From Cryoendolithus antarcticus (Eukaryota > Ascomycota > Dothideomycetes > Cladosporiales > Cladosporiaceae), in contig NAJO01000002.1 of the NCBI GenBank assembly GCA_002077065.1, forward strand, positions 496,001 to 560,000: a DNA stretch of 64,000 bases. Reading direction: 5' to 3'. A model generated the notes under the pieces. That model ran no database searches. It had not been told where the DNA came from and saw only the letters and a list, made by a program, of their open reading frames with translations. Each line of letters opens with the position of its first letter. Positions within the stretch are counted from its first letter, which is position 1. Both the position numbers and the translations under genes were made by a program. Positions 63,611-64,000 of this stretch are shown one piece after another.

Positions 63611-64000
63611 ATTGAGTGCTGGGAAAAGGTCGCAATACGCAATTGGAGTACTGTGACACGATGAGCGTTGGAATTGAATGCGGCGGGAGGGTTTGAGTTG
63701 CAGATGACTGTAAGGATCATGTTATCACGAGGGTCACCTGCCATCTGCTACGAGAGTCTGAAAAACTTTTGCTACCGTGGTGCTCGCTACGAGTGTCAAC
63801 TTGGATCTGCTACCTCAAAAAGAGAGCCTCTGCCTGGCAGCATGTGTCTCGCGATCATTTCGTGAATGCTCCAGACAAGGATCTCCATCCGTTGAGGTGT
63901 GCAGGGAATGTATGAGCTTCGTTGTAAGCCACTTGTATCACACAATCGTTACGGACTCGAGCTGATCATGTCGGAGACGAGCTGCGGGCGATCCGGTGTT
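63611..64000. other. right-edge sequence, no gene recognised
   Basis: About 390 bp to the window end with only short frames. A gene crossing the edge cannot be excluded. Confidence 0.3.

Noticed and set aside
1..64000. Changed genetic code with TGA as sense
   Set aside because: Conserved genes such as RTT109, mL57, UBC7, the Opi1-like regulator, the tubby-like gene, MCM5 and TRK end at TGA exactly where homologues end.

Overview
The window is nuclear DNA of a filamentous ascomycete. Genes are dense on both strands, introns are mostly 42-60 nt (typically GT..AG with CTAAC- or CTGAC-like branch sites), and proteins carry the Pro/Ser/Gln-rich linkers common in moulds. The gene set (Cyk3, Rtt109, Cdc12/AspC-type septin, Opi1/CCG-8-type regulator, TRK transporter, PDR-type ABC pump) fits Pezizomycotina. 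A Dothideomycete is my best guess, but that is inference. I saw no tRNA, rRNA, CRISPR array or intact transposon.

Layout. 0-7.3 kb: the start of an mpaB-like membrane oxygenase gene running off the left edge, the cytokinesis protein Cyk3, and a convergent Mmc1-like mitochondrial membrane protein. 8.2-15.6 kb looks like an accessory island. It holds three DEDDh (REX4-like) exonuclease-type paralogues in one orientation: one looks intact, one has lost motifs, and one is intact except for an in-frame TGA. Between them lie an unresolved minus-strand gene and a decayed exon duplication. 15.9-23.5 kb: histone acetyltransferase Rtt109, mitoribosomal protein mL57, a URC4/DUF1688 uracil-catabolism protein and the ERAD ubiquitin-conjugating enzyme Ubc7. 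23.9-26.2 kb: a Gln/Pro-rich coiled-coil protein whose frame is crossed by a TGA. 26.3-33.6 kb: an allantoate-permease-type MFS carrier and a full-length PDR-type ABC transporter, both on the minus strand.

34.7-42 kb: an Opi1/CCG-8 regulator, an F-box protein, an acidic-tailed unknown and a WDR83/MORG1-like WD40 protein, all on the minus strand. 42.5-47.1 kb: a septin and the U3 processome protein Pwp2, divergently transcribed. 47.3-48.9 kb: a small protein possibly related to Prp3-C/DUF1115 and a tubby-C-like protein. 50.1-52.1 kb: a Zn2Cys6 transcription factor whose first intron is of the GC-AG type. 53.5-59.5 kb: MCM5 and VPS54 diverge from a 355-bp promoter containing an ACGCGT MluI cell-cycle box. 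60.4-63.2 kb: a TRK potassium transporter. The right edge carries an inverted, frameshifted copy of the last ~120 bp of MCM5.

Most genes are conserved housekeeping (cytokinesis, replication, ribosome biogenesis, ERAD, vesicle tethering, ion transport). Unusual signals concentrate in the 8-15.6 kb island, in three places where a stop codon is followed by a long same-frame open stretch (14.7, 19.5 and 25.5 kb), in a GT..GG intron in the MFS gene, and in the MCM5 tail duplication. I did not find a clearly new multi-gene system; the exonuclease cluster and the same-frame stops are the best leads. Intron boundaries and protein families are read by eye, without alignment searches or transcripts.
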